From positions 1 to 23,438 of the IMG/VR virus record IMGVR_UViG_3300003322_001531: a DNA stretch of 23,438 nucleotides, one strand, 5' to 3'. The first letter of the stretch is position 1. Each line of letters begins with the position of its first letter. This document shows positions 14,204 through 21,594 of the stretch, one piece after another. The translations under genes and the position numbers were made by a program. This DNA is from a virus. The notes under the pieces are model-generated. The model was not told the DNA's origin, made no database searches, and saw only the letters and a program-made list of their open reading frames with translations.

Positions 14204-14596
14204 TCAGATTCCTTGGCGCACGAGCACGCCGATGGCCCGCAATTGCTGGATGCAGGTCGTTCGCTGTTCGGGGGTGATGGCCTTCGGCCAGACCAAGGCG
14301 TGGTCGGCGACGGTCGCGTGGCGCGCGACGATCAGCCCATCCGGGCTGGGCGTGTCCGCGGTAATGATCGGGACGATGACGACGCCCGCAGCCTGCTCAC
14401 GACCGTCCGTCGCGCCCGGATCCAGCGCGACCACGTGGCCGGTAGCGTTGATGCGGCCTACGACGTGACCCAGTTGAAGCGCCTGCTGGGCGGCGACCGT
14501 GACGCGATCGCGCGAGTAGAGGTTGTCGGCCTCAAACTTGAGTAGGTCGCCCAGGTTGTTCGGCTCGGTCTGCGGCGGAAAGACGGTAATGCCCAT
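14204..14596 (-). CDS. Head decoration protein, gpD-like (130 aa)
   Basis: The ATG at 14596 (MGITVFPPQTEPNNLGDLLKFEADNLYSRDRVTV) lies one base after the protease stop; the longer frame to 14617 would sit in that gene. The protein has the gpD layout: a flexible N-terminus, 'LQLGHVVGRINATGHVVALDPGATDGREQAAGVVIVPII', and 'GLIVARHATVADHALVWP..ITPEQR...IQQLRAIGVLVRQGI' at the end. gpD trimers clamp the expanded capsid. Gene order (C/Nu3, D, E) supports it. Confidence 0.92.
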   Translation of the reverse strand: MGITVFPPQTEPNNLGDLLKFEADNLYSRDRVTVAAQQALQLGHVVGRINATGHVVALDPGATDGREQAAGVVIVPIITADTPSPDGLIVARHATVADHALVWPKAITPEQRTTCIQQLRAIGVLVRQGI

Positions 14597-14597
14597 C

Positions 14598-14912
14598 TCA
14601 GCGCTCCTTCTTCGCACGCGCGGCCCGCGCCTTCACGGCGTGGATCAGCGGGTTGTCGTCCAGCGACACCGCGGCGGCGGCAGGCGCCGCGGTCGGCGAC
14701 AAGTGGCTGGTGATCTCGGACGATTCGGCGCGCAGGCCGAGCAGCTTGCGGCGGACATCGGTGGTGCTTAGGCTCTCACCCAGGAACGCCGCAGTCAGGT
14801 CGGGACGGCCGGCGAGCGTGCACAGCTCGGCGATCGCCAGGGCATCGCCGCGCGCTTGCGCGCGCACGGCGTCAACGTCGACGGCGGGCGCCGTCGATTC
14901 GGAGGTGGACAT
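14598..14912 (-). CDS. Putative scaffold protein from internal start (Nu3-like, 104 aa)
   Basis: An in-frame ATG at 14912 (MSTSESTAPAVDVDAVRAQARGDALAIAELCTLAG) is preceded by GGAG 11 bases upstream on the minus strand. It marks a sharp change from the protease domain to an Ala/charged helical region ending 'AVKARAARAKKER'. In lambda the scaffold Nu3 is made the same way from the 3' part of C. The basic C-terminus would contact the capsid protein. The internal start is an inference from the ribosome binding site and family precedent. Confidence 0.6.
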   Translation of the reverse strand: MSTSESTAPAVDVDAVRAQARGDALAIAELCTLAGRPDLTAAFLGESLSTTDVRRKLLGLRAESSEITSHLSPTAAPAAAAVSLDDNPLIHAVKARAARAKKER

Positions 14913-15776
14913 CGTGGGGGACTCCAGGGAAAGGGGACGCGCAGCGGCGTCCAGTTCGGTGTGCAGTTGCTGCACGGCGTCGCCGAGCGTGCCGATGCGA
15001 TCGGCCAAGCCGGCGTCGAGCGCGTCCTGGCCGAAGAACAAGCCAGCCTCAGTAGCGCGAATCGCATCCGCCGCAGCCCCGCGTTGCTCGGCGACAGTCA
15101 GGACGAACAGTTCGTAGAGGCGGTCGACTTCGGTTTGGATCGCCGCGCGTGCTTCCGGCGTCAGCGGCTGGTGCGAGCTGCCGTCGTTCTTCCGCGCACC
15201 GGCCAGAATCGGCGTGTAGCTCAGGCCGGCGTTGGCCTCACGTCGGGACTGATCAACATGAAGAGCGATCACGCCGATGGAGCCGACACCAGCGGTGCGC
15301 GTGACGAAGATCCGGCTGGCGGCGCTGGCCAGGGCATACGCCGCAGAGAAAGCCGCGTCGTTCGCCGCGGCCCAGATGGGCTTCGTCTGCCGAGCCACGT
15401 GGATCTTGTCGGCCAGATCGAAAACGCCTGCGGCTTCGCCGCCAGGGCTATCGATGTCGAGCACGATGCCCCGCACCGAAGGGTCAGCTAGCGCGGCGTC
15501 AAACTGCTGGGCGATCGATTGATAGCTGGTCAGGCCCGACAAGGCATCGAGTCCGGCCGTCCTCTGCACCAAGGTGCCGTGGATCGGAATCACGGCGATG
15601 CTGCGGTGATCCGCGTAGCGCGGCGCCGACACCGCAGGCAGCGCCATCTGCGGGGGCGGCAGGGTCTGAAGCTCGAACTTGGGTTCGAGCACACTCAGGA
15701 TCACGTCCAGCTTGACGCGCTGGATCAGCAGCGGTGTGTTGAACACGCGCGCCGCCAGATAAGGCAGTCCGGTCAT
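14598..15776 (-). CDS. S49 (SppA/gpC-like) head maturation protease with C-terminal scaffold region (392 aa)
   Basis: Residues about 58-280 are an S49 peptidase: 'IAVIPIHGTLV', 'VRGIVLDIDSPGGEAAG', the catalytic serine S144 in NDAAFSAAYALASAA, 'GVGSIGVIALHVDQS' and the catalytic lysine K196 in LAGARKNDGSS. This is the gpC type, which works in the prohead on scaffold and portal. After residue 289 comes an Ala/charged tail with an in-frame ATG, as in lambda where Nu3 is translated from inside C. The start shares one base with the portal stop (TAATG). Confidence 0.93.
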   Translation of the reverse strand: MTGLPYLAARVFNTPLLIQRVKLDVILSVLEPKFELQTLPPPQMALPAVSAPRYADHRSIAVIPIHGTLVQRTAGLDALSGLTSYQSIAQQFDAALADPSVRGIVLDIDSPGGEAAGVFDLADKIHVARQTKPIWAAANDAAFSAAYALASAASRIFVTRTAGVGSIGVIALHVDQSRREANAGLSYTPILAGARKNDGSSHQPLTPEARAAIQTEVDRLYELFVLTVAEQRGAAADAIRATEAGLFFGQDALDAGLADRIGTLGDAVQQLHTELDAAARPLSLESPTMSTSESTAPAVDVDAVRAQARGDALAIAELCTLAGRPDLTAAFLGESLSTTDVRRKLLGLRAESSEITSHLSPTAAPAAAAVSLDDNPLIHAVKARAARAKKER

Positions 15777-17266
15777 TAGATGGTTTCAGGTTCGGTCGGC
15801 GCCGGCTCGGCCGGCGCGGATTGGAAGGCGCCGTTGCGGGCGACGCGACGCGGGTCGGTGTCGAACACCAAGCCCAGGCGGTCGGCGCGCTCGGCGTCGG
15901 CCGCGATTTCGCGATCGATGGTCTCGGCGTCGTAGCCCGAGCTCGCGATCGCTTCCGCGCGCGAGAGCAGGCCGGCGCGGATCGCCAGGATCATGGCGTT
16001 GAACTCTTTCTCGGGATCGACCCAGTTCCAGCCCTGCGGCACCCACTTGCAGGCGCGGTACTTCCGCTTGCGGCGGCGATAGCCCTGCAGCTCGATGGCG
16101 CCGGCCAACACCGCGGCATCCACAAACGCCGCCCAGATCGGCCGGCACATCTGATAGACCAGGACCGAGTGCTGGACCTGCTCGCAGCGGCGCCGGAACT
16201 CCAGCAGACCGGCACGGATGGACGAGTAGTTGACTCCGGTCAGATCGCCGGTGAGCTGCTCGTAGGTGACGCCCATCGCAGCCGCCACCGCGCGGAACTG
16301 CGAGCGCAGGAACGCCTCATAGCTGGCGCCCACATCCGCCGGCTGGGCGAACGCAACATTCTCCCCGGGCTCCAGGATTTGCAGGCTGCCTGGCTCCAGG
16401 CCGAGCGGTGCATTTCCGTGCTCGTCGGGTGGCGAGTCGCCCGGCAACGGATCGTCCTGGCCATCACGGGTAATGAATCCGGCGAACATTGCCGCAGTCT
16501 TCTTGCGGACCAGTTCGGCATCGTCGTACTGGTCGAGCTCGTTGAGCTTGACCAGCGCGCGCGCGAGCCAGGGCTCGCCGCGGATCTGGCCTGGGCGCAA
16601 CGGCCGAAAGAGATGAAGCACTTCCGACGCCGGCACACGAATCGTGTCCAGGCCGCCATGCCGCGTCATCGGCGCCATCGCCCCGTCCTGCGGATGCGAC
16701 AGGTAGAGGTGGTAGGCCACGCGGCGGCCGAGCCGGTCAAACTCAATCCCGGCCCGAATCAGGTTGCCGTTCGGCTCCTCGCGGTTGAGGGTAATCGGCA
16801 AATGCTCGGGTTCGAGCACCTGCAGTTGCAGCGGCACCGCCAGCCCGTCCTCGGCTCGGCGCGGGCGCAGGCGAATCAGGCACTCGCCACCCTCCAACAG
16901 TGCGCGGCACGCGAGCGTCTGCAGCCCATAGAGATCGGTCAGGCCGGCCGCATCAGCCTCGTCTACGAAGTCGCGCCACAGGGCCTGAAGTGACTCGCGC
17001 TGCACGGTGTCCGTGATCAGCGACTGCGGCTTGATGCCGGTGCCGACCGCATTGGCCACGAACGCCTCGATCGCCGCGTTCGCCCAGGCATTGCGACGAA
17101 CCAAGTCACGCGATCGCACGCGTAGCGCGTCACCCGTCGCCAGCAGCGCGGCGACCGCACCCGGATTGCTCGGCTGCCACGCCGTCGAGCGACGGCCGTG
17201 GCCGGCAACCTCGTGGACCGGTGCACCGCCGGACATCGCGGCGCGTAGCCGTCCCCACCAGCCCAT
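15776..17266 (-). CDS. Portal protein, lambda gpB family (496 aa)
   Basis: A 496-aa protein with the lambda-family portal pattern: 'ALRVRSRDLVRRNAWANAAIEAFVANAVGTGIKPQ' near the N-terminus, 'ALLEGGECLIRLRPRR', 'LQVLEPEHL', 'VLHLFRPLRPGQIRGEPWLARALVKLNELDQYDDAELVRKKTAAMFAGFI', and 'YEQLTGDLTGVNYSSIRAGLLEFRRRCEQVQHSVLVYQMCRPIW'. A dodecamer of it forms the packaging and ejection vertex. It lies between the gpW-like gene (2-base gap) and the protease (one-base overlap). It is close in length to lambda gpB (533 aa). Confidence 0.95.
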   Translation of the reverse strand: MGWWGRLRAAMSGGAPVHEVAGHGRRSTAWQPSNPGAVAALLATGDALRVRSRDLVRRNAWANAAIEAFVANAVGTGIKPQSLITDTVQRESLQALWRDFVDEADAAGLTDLYGLQTLACRALLEGGECLIRLRPRRAEDGLAVPLQLQVLEPEHLPITLNREEPNGNLIRAGIEFDRLGRRVAYHLYLSHPQDGAMAPMTRHGGLDTIRVPASEVLHLFRPLRPGQIRGEPWLARALVKLNELDQYDDAELVRKKTAAMFAGFITRDGQDDPLPGDSPPDEHGNAPLGLEPGSLQILEPGENVAFAQPADVGASYEAFLRSQFRAVAAAMGVTYEQLTGDLTGVNYSSIRAGLLEFRRRCEQVQHSVLVYQMCRPIWAAFVDAAVLAGAIELQGYRRRKRKYRACKWVPQGWNWVDPEKEFNAMILAIRAGLLSRAEAIASSGYDAETIDREIAADAERADRLGLVFDTDPRRVARNGAFQSAPAEPAPTEPETI

Positions 17267-17268
17267 GG

Positions 17269-17487
17269 TCAGAAGCCCTTGGCAGTGGTCGTCAGCAGGC
17301 GGCGAGCGCGACGCGGCCGACCCTCGGTGCCGGCGAGCGCGGCCTCGATCTCGCGGATCGCGGCGAGCAGTTCATCGACGCCGCGGTATTCGACTAGGCG
17401 GTCGCCAAAGCTGACGCGGCGTTCGCCGCGCGCGAGCGCGATCCGCAACGCCTGCAATTGTTCGTGGGTGTACGGAAGATCGCTCAT
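17269..17487 (-). CDS. Head-tail joining protein, gpW-like (72 aa)
   Basis: A 72-aa helical protein, MSDLPYTHEQLQALRIALARGERRVSFGDRLVEYRGVDELLAAIREIEAALAG. It shows the gpW fold pattern (helix, two-stranded turn 'RVSFGDRLVEYR', helix). The ATG overlaps the TGA of the large terminase (ATGA). In lambda, W lies between A and B and stabilises the filled head before tail joining; the gene order is the same here. Confidence 0.88.
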   Translation of the reverse strand: MSDLPYTHEQLQALRIALARGERRVSFGDRLVEYRGVDELLAAIREIEAALAGTEGRPRRARRLLTTTAKGF

Positions 17488-19421
17488 CGCATGAAACGGC
17501 TCGAAATCACCCGGCGCCGGGCGCGCGGGTCAGAAACAGAAAGGCCGCCCGGTGGGGCAGCCGTGGGAATGGGTAGCGCTGCGGGCGTTGGCGGCGCGGT
17601 CGATGCCGGCACGCCCATCACGCGCGCCATCTCCCGCCAATGGCGTTCTTCGAAGCGATCGACGCCAGCCTGCATCGCCGCGGCGCGCGCCATGACGTAG
17701 CAGTCCAGCGCCTCGTTACGATCACGACGCTTTTCCCAGACCCGCTGCGGATAGCCGTGTAGGTCGCGGCGGGTGATCAGGTGTTCGCCCGTCAGCTGCT
17801 GCAGGAACTCCCCGTCGATCTTGGGCAGGTGGACGTAACCGGCCGGAAAGCTGGCTTGGCCGTCCGGCCCGATCTCGATCGACAGCCGCAGGGCGTTGTA
17901 GAGCTCCAGCTTGGCGATCCCGCCGGCCACCGCGAACAACTTCAGGCCGCGGCGCAGCCGTTTGCCCGGCACGCTCACGTCCACCGCGGTCGGGATGCCG
18001 ATCAGCGCGGCGCCACTGCCGACGCCCTTCATCGGCAGAAGCCGGGGATCGGCCACGTCGCGCGCGAACGCGTAGGCTTCCTGTGTGGCGTAGCCAGTGT
18101 CCAGGCCCAGCCGAGTCAGCGGCAGCAACGCGCCGGACGCATGCGTCCAGTGCTCGCGTAGCAATCCCGCCAATTCGGACCAAACCGCGGCGCGGGCGGT
18201 ATCGCCCATCAGCACCCGATGCTCGACCAACCAAGTTTCGCGCTCGCGGCCGAAGGCCCACACCGAGACCTCGATGCGGTCCTTCTGTACGTCGGCGCCG
18301 CCGGCCAACAGCAGACCGCCCACCGGCACCGTGCCGACCCGGTAGTCCTCCCGCCGTTCCAGCAAGCGCTCCCAGTCGGGGGCTTCGCCTTCCTCTTCCC
18401 AGGTTTCGCCGAGTTCGGTGTTCTTGAATGCCTTGAGCGCGGTCGCCGAGCCTTGCGCCGCCTCCCAGGCCGCGGCGATGTCGGCCCAACTGCGCCAACC
18501 CACCGGGGAGTACAGCGACGACAGGTGGTAGCCGGCGGTCTTGCCGCGGTTCTGCGGCGCCGTGGCGATCCACCGCCCGGCCGCCAGCATCGCGGTCTTG
18601 TGATGCTCGCCGATGGGTTGTTCGCAGGACTCGCAGATGTAGCGCGTCGAACGCGGGTCACCCCACGTCCAGCGCAGTTGCTCGAACCGCAACCATTGCT
18701 CGTGGGCGCAGTGCGGGCACGGCACGAAGAAGCGACGCTGATCCGACGCCAGATACTCGCGCTCGATGGTCGAAGCGCCGGCAATCGTTGGCGTGGAGAC
18801 CAGCAAGATCTTGCGGCGGGTGAACGTCCGGGTACGGGCTTCGGCCAGCGCCACCGCGTCGCCCTCGCCCTCCACGTCGCGCGGATAGCCGTCCACTTCG
18901 TCCAGGAACAGATAGCGCACCGGCATCGAGCGCAGACCGACCGCGCTGTTGGCGCCGGTCAGGACCAGGACGCCGCCGCGGAACTCCTTGGCGAGGATCG
19001 TGTTGCCCGAATCCCGCGCGCGCGAGGGCGCGATGCGCTCGCGTAGCGACGGCGATTCCTCGATCAGCGGATCGACGCGCTGCTTCGAGTTGCGCTTGGC
19101 CATCTCGACCGTGGGCGCCACGGCCATCATCGGCCCCGGCGCACACGCGATCACGTAGCCGATCCAGTTGTTCCCGCACTCGGTCCCGCCGACCTGCGCG
19201 CCCTTCATGAACACAACGCGCTCGGTCGCCGAGGCCGGCGACAGGTCGTTCATGATGTCGCGCAGGTACGGCGTGCGTGCGGTGCGCCAGCGGCCGGGCT
19301 CAGACGACGACGTACTCGACAGCACCCGGTCGCGGTCGGCCCACTCGGACACATCCAAGAAGGGATCGGGCGTCAAGCCGTCGCGCCAGGCGCGCGCGAC
19401 GTCGTCAAAGCCGTCGTACAA
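17484..19421 (-). CDS. Terminase large subunit, GpA family (645 aa)
   Basis: A 645-aa packaging ATPase/nuclease. The ATPase half has Walker A MKGAQVGGTE (about 72-81), Walker B 'YLFLDEVDGYP' (D174, E175) and motif 'LLVSTPTIAG' (about 206-214). A zinc-ribbon pair CPHC (235-238) and CESC (263-266) follows. The nuclease half starts at 'GGADVQKDRIEVSVWAFG' (D377), with 'GLDTGYAT' and the C-terminal 'RNEALDCYVMARAA'. This is the GpA type that makes cohesive ends in lambda. The basic C-terminal tail (SDPRARRRVISSRFMR) would contact the portal. The start at 19421 lies just after the stop of the small subunit. Confidence 0.96.
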   Translation of the reverse strand: MYDGFDDVARAWRDGLTPDPFLDVSEWADRDRVLSSTSSSEPGRWRTARTPYLRDIMNDLSPASATERVVFMKGAQVGGTECGNNWIGYVIACAPGPMMAVAPTVEMAKRNSKQRVDPLIEESPSLRERIAPSRARDSGNTILAKEFRGGVLVLTGANSAVGLRSMPVRYLFLDEVDGYPRDVEGEGDAVALAEARTRTFTRRKILLVSTPTIAGASTIEREYLASDQRRFFVPCPHCAHEQWLRFEQLRWTWGDPRSTRYICESCEQPIGEHHKTAMLAAGRWIATAPQNRGKTAGYHLSSLYSPVGWRSWADIAAAWEAAQGSATALKAFKNTELGETWEEEGEAPDWERLLERREDYRVGTVPVGGLLLAGGADVQKDRIEVSVWAFGRERETWLVEHRVLMGDTARAAVWSELAGLLREHWTHASGALLPLTRLGLDTGYATQEAYAFARDVADPRLLPMKGVGSGAALIGIPTAVDVSVPGKRLRRGLKLFAVAGGIAKLELYNALRLSIEIGPDGQASFPAGYVHLPKIDGEFLQQLTGEHLITRRDLHGYPQRVWEKRRDRNEALDCYVMARAAAMQAGVDRFEERHWREMARVMGVPASTAPPTPAALPIPTAAPPGGLSVSDPRARRRVISSRFMR

Positions 19422-19424
19422 CGA

Positions 19425-19955
19425 TCACTCCAGGCGGGCGACGAAGTCCCCCAGTTCGGACAGGTGCTGCCGCACCTCGCGCTCCAGCGCAACGTGCATG
19501 GCGTGCGGGTCGATCCCCAGTTCCGCCGCCAGCATCGAACTGATGCGCGCGGGCCAGTTCAGCCAGGCATCGCGCTCGACGCGGGCCAGGGCGAAGACCT
19601 GGCCGACCGCCTGCTGGCGGTCGATCAGTTCGCCGCGCAGCTGCGCGATGCGCAGCTTGTGGTGCTGGGCCTTGAGGACTTCGTTGGCGGTGCGCGCCTG
19701 CGCGTAGCTGTTACCGGCGGGCGCGCCGGCCGGGGCCGACAACGTCTCCTCCTGCGCTACGGCGCGCACCCGCGCCGGTCGCGGCGCACGCGCGGGCGCC
19801 GCCGAAGTCGTGTTGGCCGCCCACTCGGTATCGGCGCGCGCGGGATCGATGGTTCCGTCCGCCAGCGCGGTAATCCGGCCTGTGGCGATGGCTTTACGAA
19901 CGGCGGTGTCCGAGACGCCGCGATGGCGCCCGTAGGCGCGGATGCTGATTCCCAC
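19425..19955 (-). CDS. Terminase small subunit, Nu1-like (176 aa)
   Basis: A 176-aa protein with an N-terminal helix-turn-helix of Nu1 type, MGISIRAYGRHRGVSDTAVRKAIATGRITALADGTIDPARADTEW. An Ala/Pro linker follows (about 50-80), then a helical C-terminus with 'LKAQHHKLRIAQLRGELIDRQQAVGQVFALARVERDAWLNWPARISSMLAAELGI'. The start is the GTG at 19955. It has no clear Shine-Dalgarno. It recognises the packaging start site and joins the large subunit. It is the first late gene, so the late promoter or the cos/pac site should lie nearby at 19956-20029, but I see no clear consensus there. Confidence 0.88.
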   Translation of the reverse strand: MGISIRAYGRHRGVSDTAVRKAIATGRITALADGTIDPARADTEWAANTTSAAPARAPRPARVRAVAQEETLSAPAGAPAGNSYAQARTANEVLKAQHHKLRIAQLRGELIDRQQAVGQVFALARVERDAWLNWPARISSMLAAELGIDPHAMHVALEREVRQHLSELGDFVARLE

Positions 19956-20029
19956 AGACGGTCACTGGCAGATTCGGACCTCCGCGACCGCCGGCCATCG
20001 GCGCAGATTCGATAAGGGAAGAGGGAACA

Positions 20030-20055
20030 CCCCAACGCCCTTGTAGGCGCTGGAG
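20030..20055 (-). terminator. Terminator after the 175-aa accessory gene
   Basis: On the minus strand the stem CTCCAGCGCC/GGCGTTGGGG has a 6-base loop and pairs throughout when G-U wobbles are allowed. The same DNA read on the plus strand would have A-C mismatches. This favours function in the minus-strand transcript. A T-richer stretch (TGTTCCCTCTT) follows. It separates the accessory gene from the terminase gene. Confidence 0.72.
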
Positions 20056-20079
20056 TGTGCGCTCTCGCGCAGCTACGGG

Positions 20080-20607
20080 CTAATTGCGCGTTGCATATTC
20101 GGCAGCATCGCGAGCACGCTGAAGCGCCTTGGACGCTGCGCGAAGATCGGGCTGGTAGCCTGGGGCTCGCACGTCCCAGACCTCAAGCAACTTGACTCGC
20201 TGCAACAGGCGGCTCAACTCGTGGACCGGCAAAGCTATGTACTCGGGCTCCAGCGCGTCCAAGTACCGACCGATGTTCCTATGCAAGCTGCGTAGGGCCA
20301 GCTCGTCGGCGTCGAATTCCGTCGGGACCAGTCGACGCTTGTACCAGCCGCCGGCGTGTTCAACGACCTTCTCGAACTCTGCGATCTCCTCCCCGCATTC
20401 GTCCGCCATTCCCCAAATCGCTTCCGCCTCATGTTGTAGCGATTGCCTTGCGCATGCTCTCGAAGCCAGAAACTGCGAAAATCCGTAGCATCGGTAGATC
20501 GTCAATCCCGCACCGGGCAGGAAGGAGCAGTCGGACATCAACAGTCGCTCCGTCTTATCCTCAAGAGCACGCAGCGCTCCGATGGCATTCTTCTTCATTT
20601 CGTTCAT
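20080..20607 (-). CDS. Accessory protein of unknown function (175 aa)
   Basis: The product, from the ATG at 20607, starts MNEMKKNAIGALRALEDKTERLLMSDCSFLPGAGL and is mainly helical. It has no membrane segment and no motif that I recognise. Conspicuous parts are 'WGMADECGEEIAEFEKVVEHAGGWYKRR' and 'ELSRLLQRVKLLEVWDVRAPGYQPDL'. The leader ATG at 20649 in the upstream control region is in frame, so a form with 14 extra residues (MSTPQRHGEYGIFD) is possible. A second Met lies three codons in. It is a separate transcription unit with its own control region and terminator. Confidence 0.75.
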   Translation of the reverse strand: MNEMKKNAIGALRALEDKTERLLMSDCSFLPGAGLTIYRCYGFSQFLASRACARQSLQHEAEAIWGMADECGEEIAEFEKVVEHAGGWYKRRLVPTEFDADELALRSLHRNIGRYLDALEPEYIALPVHELSRLLQRVKLLEVWDVRAPGYQPDLRAASKALQRARDAAEYATRN

Positions 20608-20719
20608 ATCGAAAATTCCGTATTCGCCGTGTCGTTGCGGCGTGGACATGAACGCTTCCTCGCGCGCGAATCGCAAGCGGTCTCGCCAACAAGTCTTTGC
20701 AGAGACAGGAGCCGGACAG
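20608..20719 (-). promoter_or_regulatory. Composite control region, copy A
   Basis: Minus strand: CTGTCC (20714-20719) and CTGTCT (20703-20708), 11 bases apart; then a 23-base gap; then a 27-nt hairpin at 20653-20679 with outer stem CGCTT/AAGCG and inner stem UUCG/CGAG (one wobble). The invariant GAAGCGTTCATG places a leader ATG at 20649. A second hairpin CGCCG/CGGCG surrounds CAACGACA. The Shine-Dalgarno before the gene is weak. Five related copies follow to the right. Confidence 0.78.
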
Positions 20720-20746
20720 GAACTGCGTTCGCTGGAAGAACGAATA

Positions 20747-20771
20747 CCCCAGCCCGTCAGCGGGGCTGGGG
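20747..20771 (-). terminator. Intrinsic terminator after the 81-aa accessory gene
   Basis: Inverted repeat CCCCAGCCC/GGGCTGGGG with a 7-base loop. On the minus strand it is followed by TATTCGTTCTT. It lies between the stop at 20785 and the next control region. Confidence 0.8.
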
Positions 20772-20784
20772 ACTTCGCTCTCGC

Positions 20785-21030
20785 TCAGCGGTATACGTGC
20801 TCCTTGAGGATCGCCTCCCAGTTCGGCTCGCGCGGCAGATCCACGCTGGCTCGGTCGCAGAGCATCTGGGTGATAGCCCATGCGCTTCTGACCACCTCGT
20901 ACACCGCTTGGCGGTCCTCGACAGGCAGCGCTGCGTCTTCCTCCCGCCGAAGCAGGTCGTGCAGATAATACTCGGCCGCAGCTATGGGCTGCTGAGCCTG
21001 CGCGAATTCTCGTCCAGGAACTCGGTACAT
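20785..21030 (-). CDS. Accessory protein of unknown function (81 aa)
   Basis: A helical 81-aa protein, MYRVPGREFAQAQQPIAAAEYYLHDLLRREEDAALPVEDRQAVYEVVRSAWAITQML. I chose the ATG at 21030 because GGAG lies 8 bases upstream. A leader ATG at 21069 is in frame and would add 13 residues (MSSPQRRGKPENN). I do not recognise the family. It is flanked by its own control region and terminator, so it is a moron-like unit. Confidence 0.75.
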   Translation of the reverse strand: MYRVPGREFAQAQQPIAAAEYYLHDLLRREEDAALPVEDRQAVYEVVRSAWAITQMLCDRASVDLPREPNWEAILKEHVYR

Positions 21031-21139
21031 GTTGTTCTCCGGTTTGCCGCGTCGTTGCGGCGACGACATGAACGCTTCGTCCTACCAGAACATCAAGCGC
21101 CAAACTGCGCAGTTCAGAGGGTGGACAGCGGCGAGACAG
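21031..21139 (-). promoter_or_regulatory. Composite control region, copy B
   Basis: Minus strand: CTGTCT (21134-21139) and CTGTCC (21123-21128), 11 bases apart; 23-base gap; 27-nt hairpin at 21073-21099 with outer CGCTT/AAGCG and inner GUUCU/AGGAC. Then the invariant block with leader ATG at 21069, the second hairpin GCCGC/GCGGC around AACGAC, and the GGAG ribosome site of the gene. Confidence 0.8.
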
Positions 21140-21158
21140 GAATGATGAAGAGGGAATA

Positions 21159-21184
21159 CCCCAGCGCCCGCCTAGGCGCTGGGG
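21159..21184 (-). terminator. Intrinsic terminator after the MSYC-type gene
   Basis: Perfect 10-bp inverted repeat CCCCAGCGCC/GGCGCTGGGG with a 6-base loop, followed on the minus strand by TATTCCCTCTT. Stem and tail are nearly the same as those of the terminator at 20030-20055. Confidence 0.82.
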
Positions 21185-21200
21185 TACGTCCTCTCCAGAT

Positions 21201-21464
21201 TCAGCGACGCGGTAGGCTTGCGATCACGCTCCGCATCAGCTCTCGGGCTTCCAGGTGTTGGTCTAGCTCGACGCCCGCGTATTCGCACAGCAGCGTCAGG
21301 ATATCGAAGCATTGTTCGGCCAGATGCTCGGCGGCGCGCGCCTCTTCATGGCTGAGCGTTAACACCTCGTCCTCATCTCCCGTAATCATCTCCTCGATGG
21401 TGTTCCTGCAATCGATGAGGTCGCTCAGCGTGTTCTGGAACTTGCAGTAGGACATATTGCTCAT
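21201..21464 (-). CDS. Small accessory protein with 'MSNMSYC.F.NTL.DL.DC' start (87 aa)
   Basis: The 87-aa product from the ATG at 21464 starts MSNMSYCKFQNTLSDLIDCRNTIEEMITG. I recognise this start from a family of small conserved phage/plasmid proteins of unknown function (MSYCRFENT type). The rest is acidic and helical. GGAAG lies 8 bases before the ATG. An in-frame leader start at 21506 would add 14 residues (MCSPQRRGAHRKND). It has its own control region and terminator. Confidence 0.8.
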   Translation of the reverse strand: MSNMSYCKFQNTLSDLIDCRNTIEEMITGDEDEVLTLSHEEARAAEHLAEQCFDILTLLCEYAGVELDQHLEARELMRSVIASLPRR

Positions 21465-21576
21465 GTCGTTCTTCCGATGGGCGCCGCGTCGTTGCGGCGA
21501 GCACATGAACGCTTCCTTCCGTCCGTAAGCCAAGCGGAAGATGCACCACTCGCGTGTGCAGACAGGGTTCCGACAG
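21465..21576 (-). promoter_or_regulatory. Composite control region, copy C
   Basis: Minus strand: CTGTCG (21571-21576) and CTGTCT (21560-21565), 11 bases apart; 23-base gap; 27-nt hairpin at 21510-21536 with outer CGCTT/AAGCG and inner CUU/AAG. The leader ATG is at 21506, and the second hairpin is CGCCGC/GCGGCG around AACGAC. A GGAAG ribosome site precedes the gene. Confidence 0.8.
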
Positions 21577-21594
21577 CTTCGTGCAGCGGCGCGC

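Noticed and set aside
15821-16993. 390-codon open frame opposite the portal gene
   Set aside because: Same reason: the portal gene on the other strand is certain and this frame has no recognisable content.
19956-20029. cos or pac site upstream of the small terminase
   Set aside because: Expected here by analogy, but I could find no recognisable repeats or cohesive-end consensus, so none is called.
20443-21450. 335-codon plus-strand frame across several accessory genes
   Set aside because: It reads through terminators, control regions and genes of the other strand. The repeated 'RHERF'-like stretches are just the conserved element read backwards.
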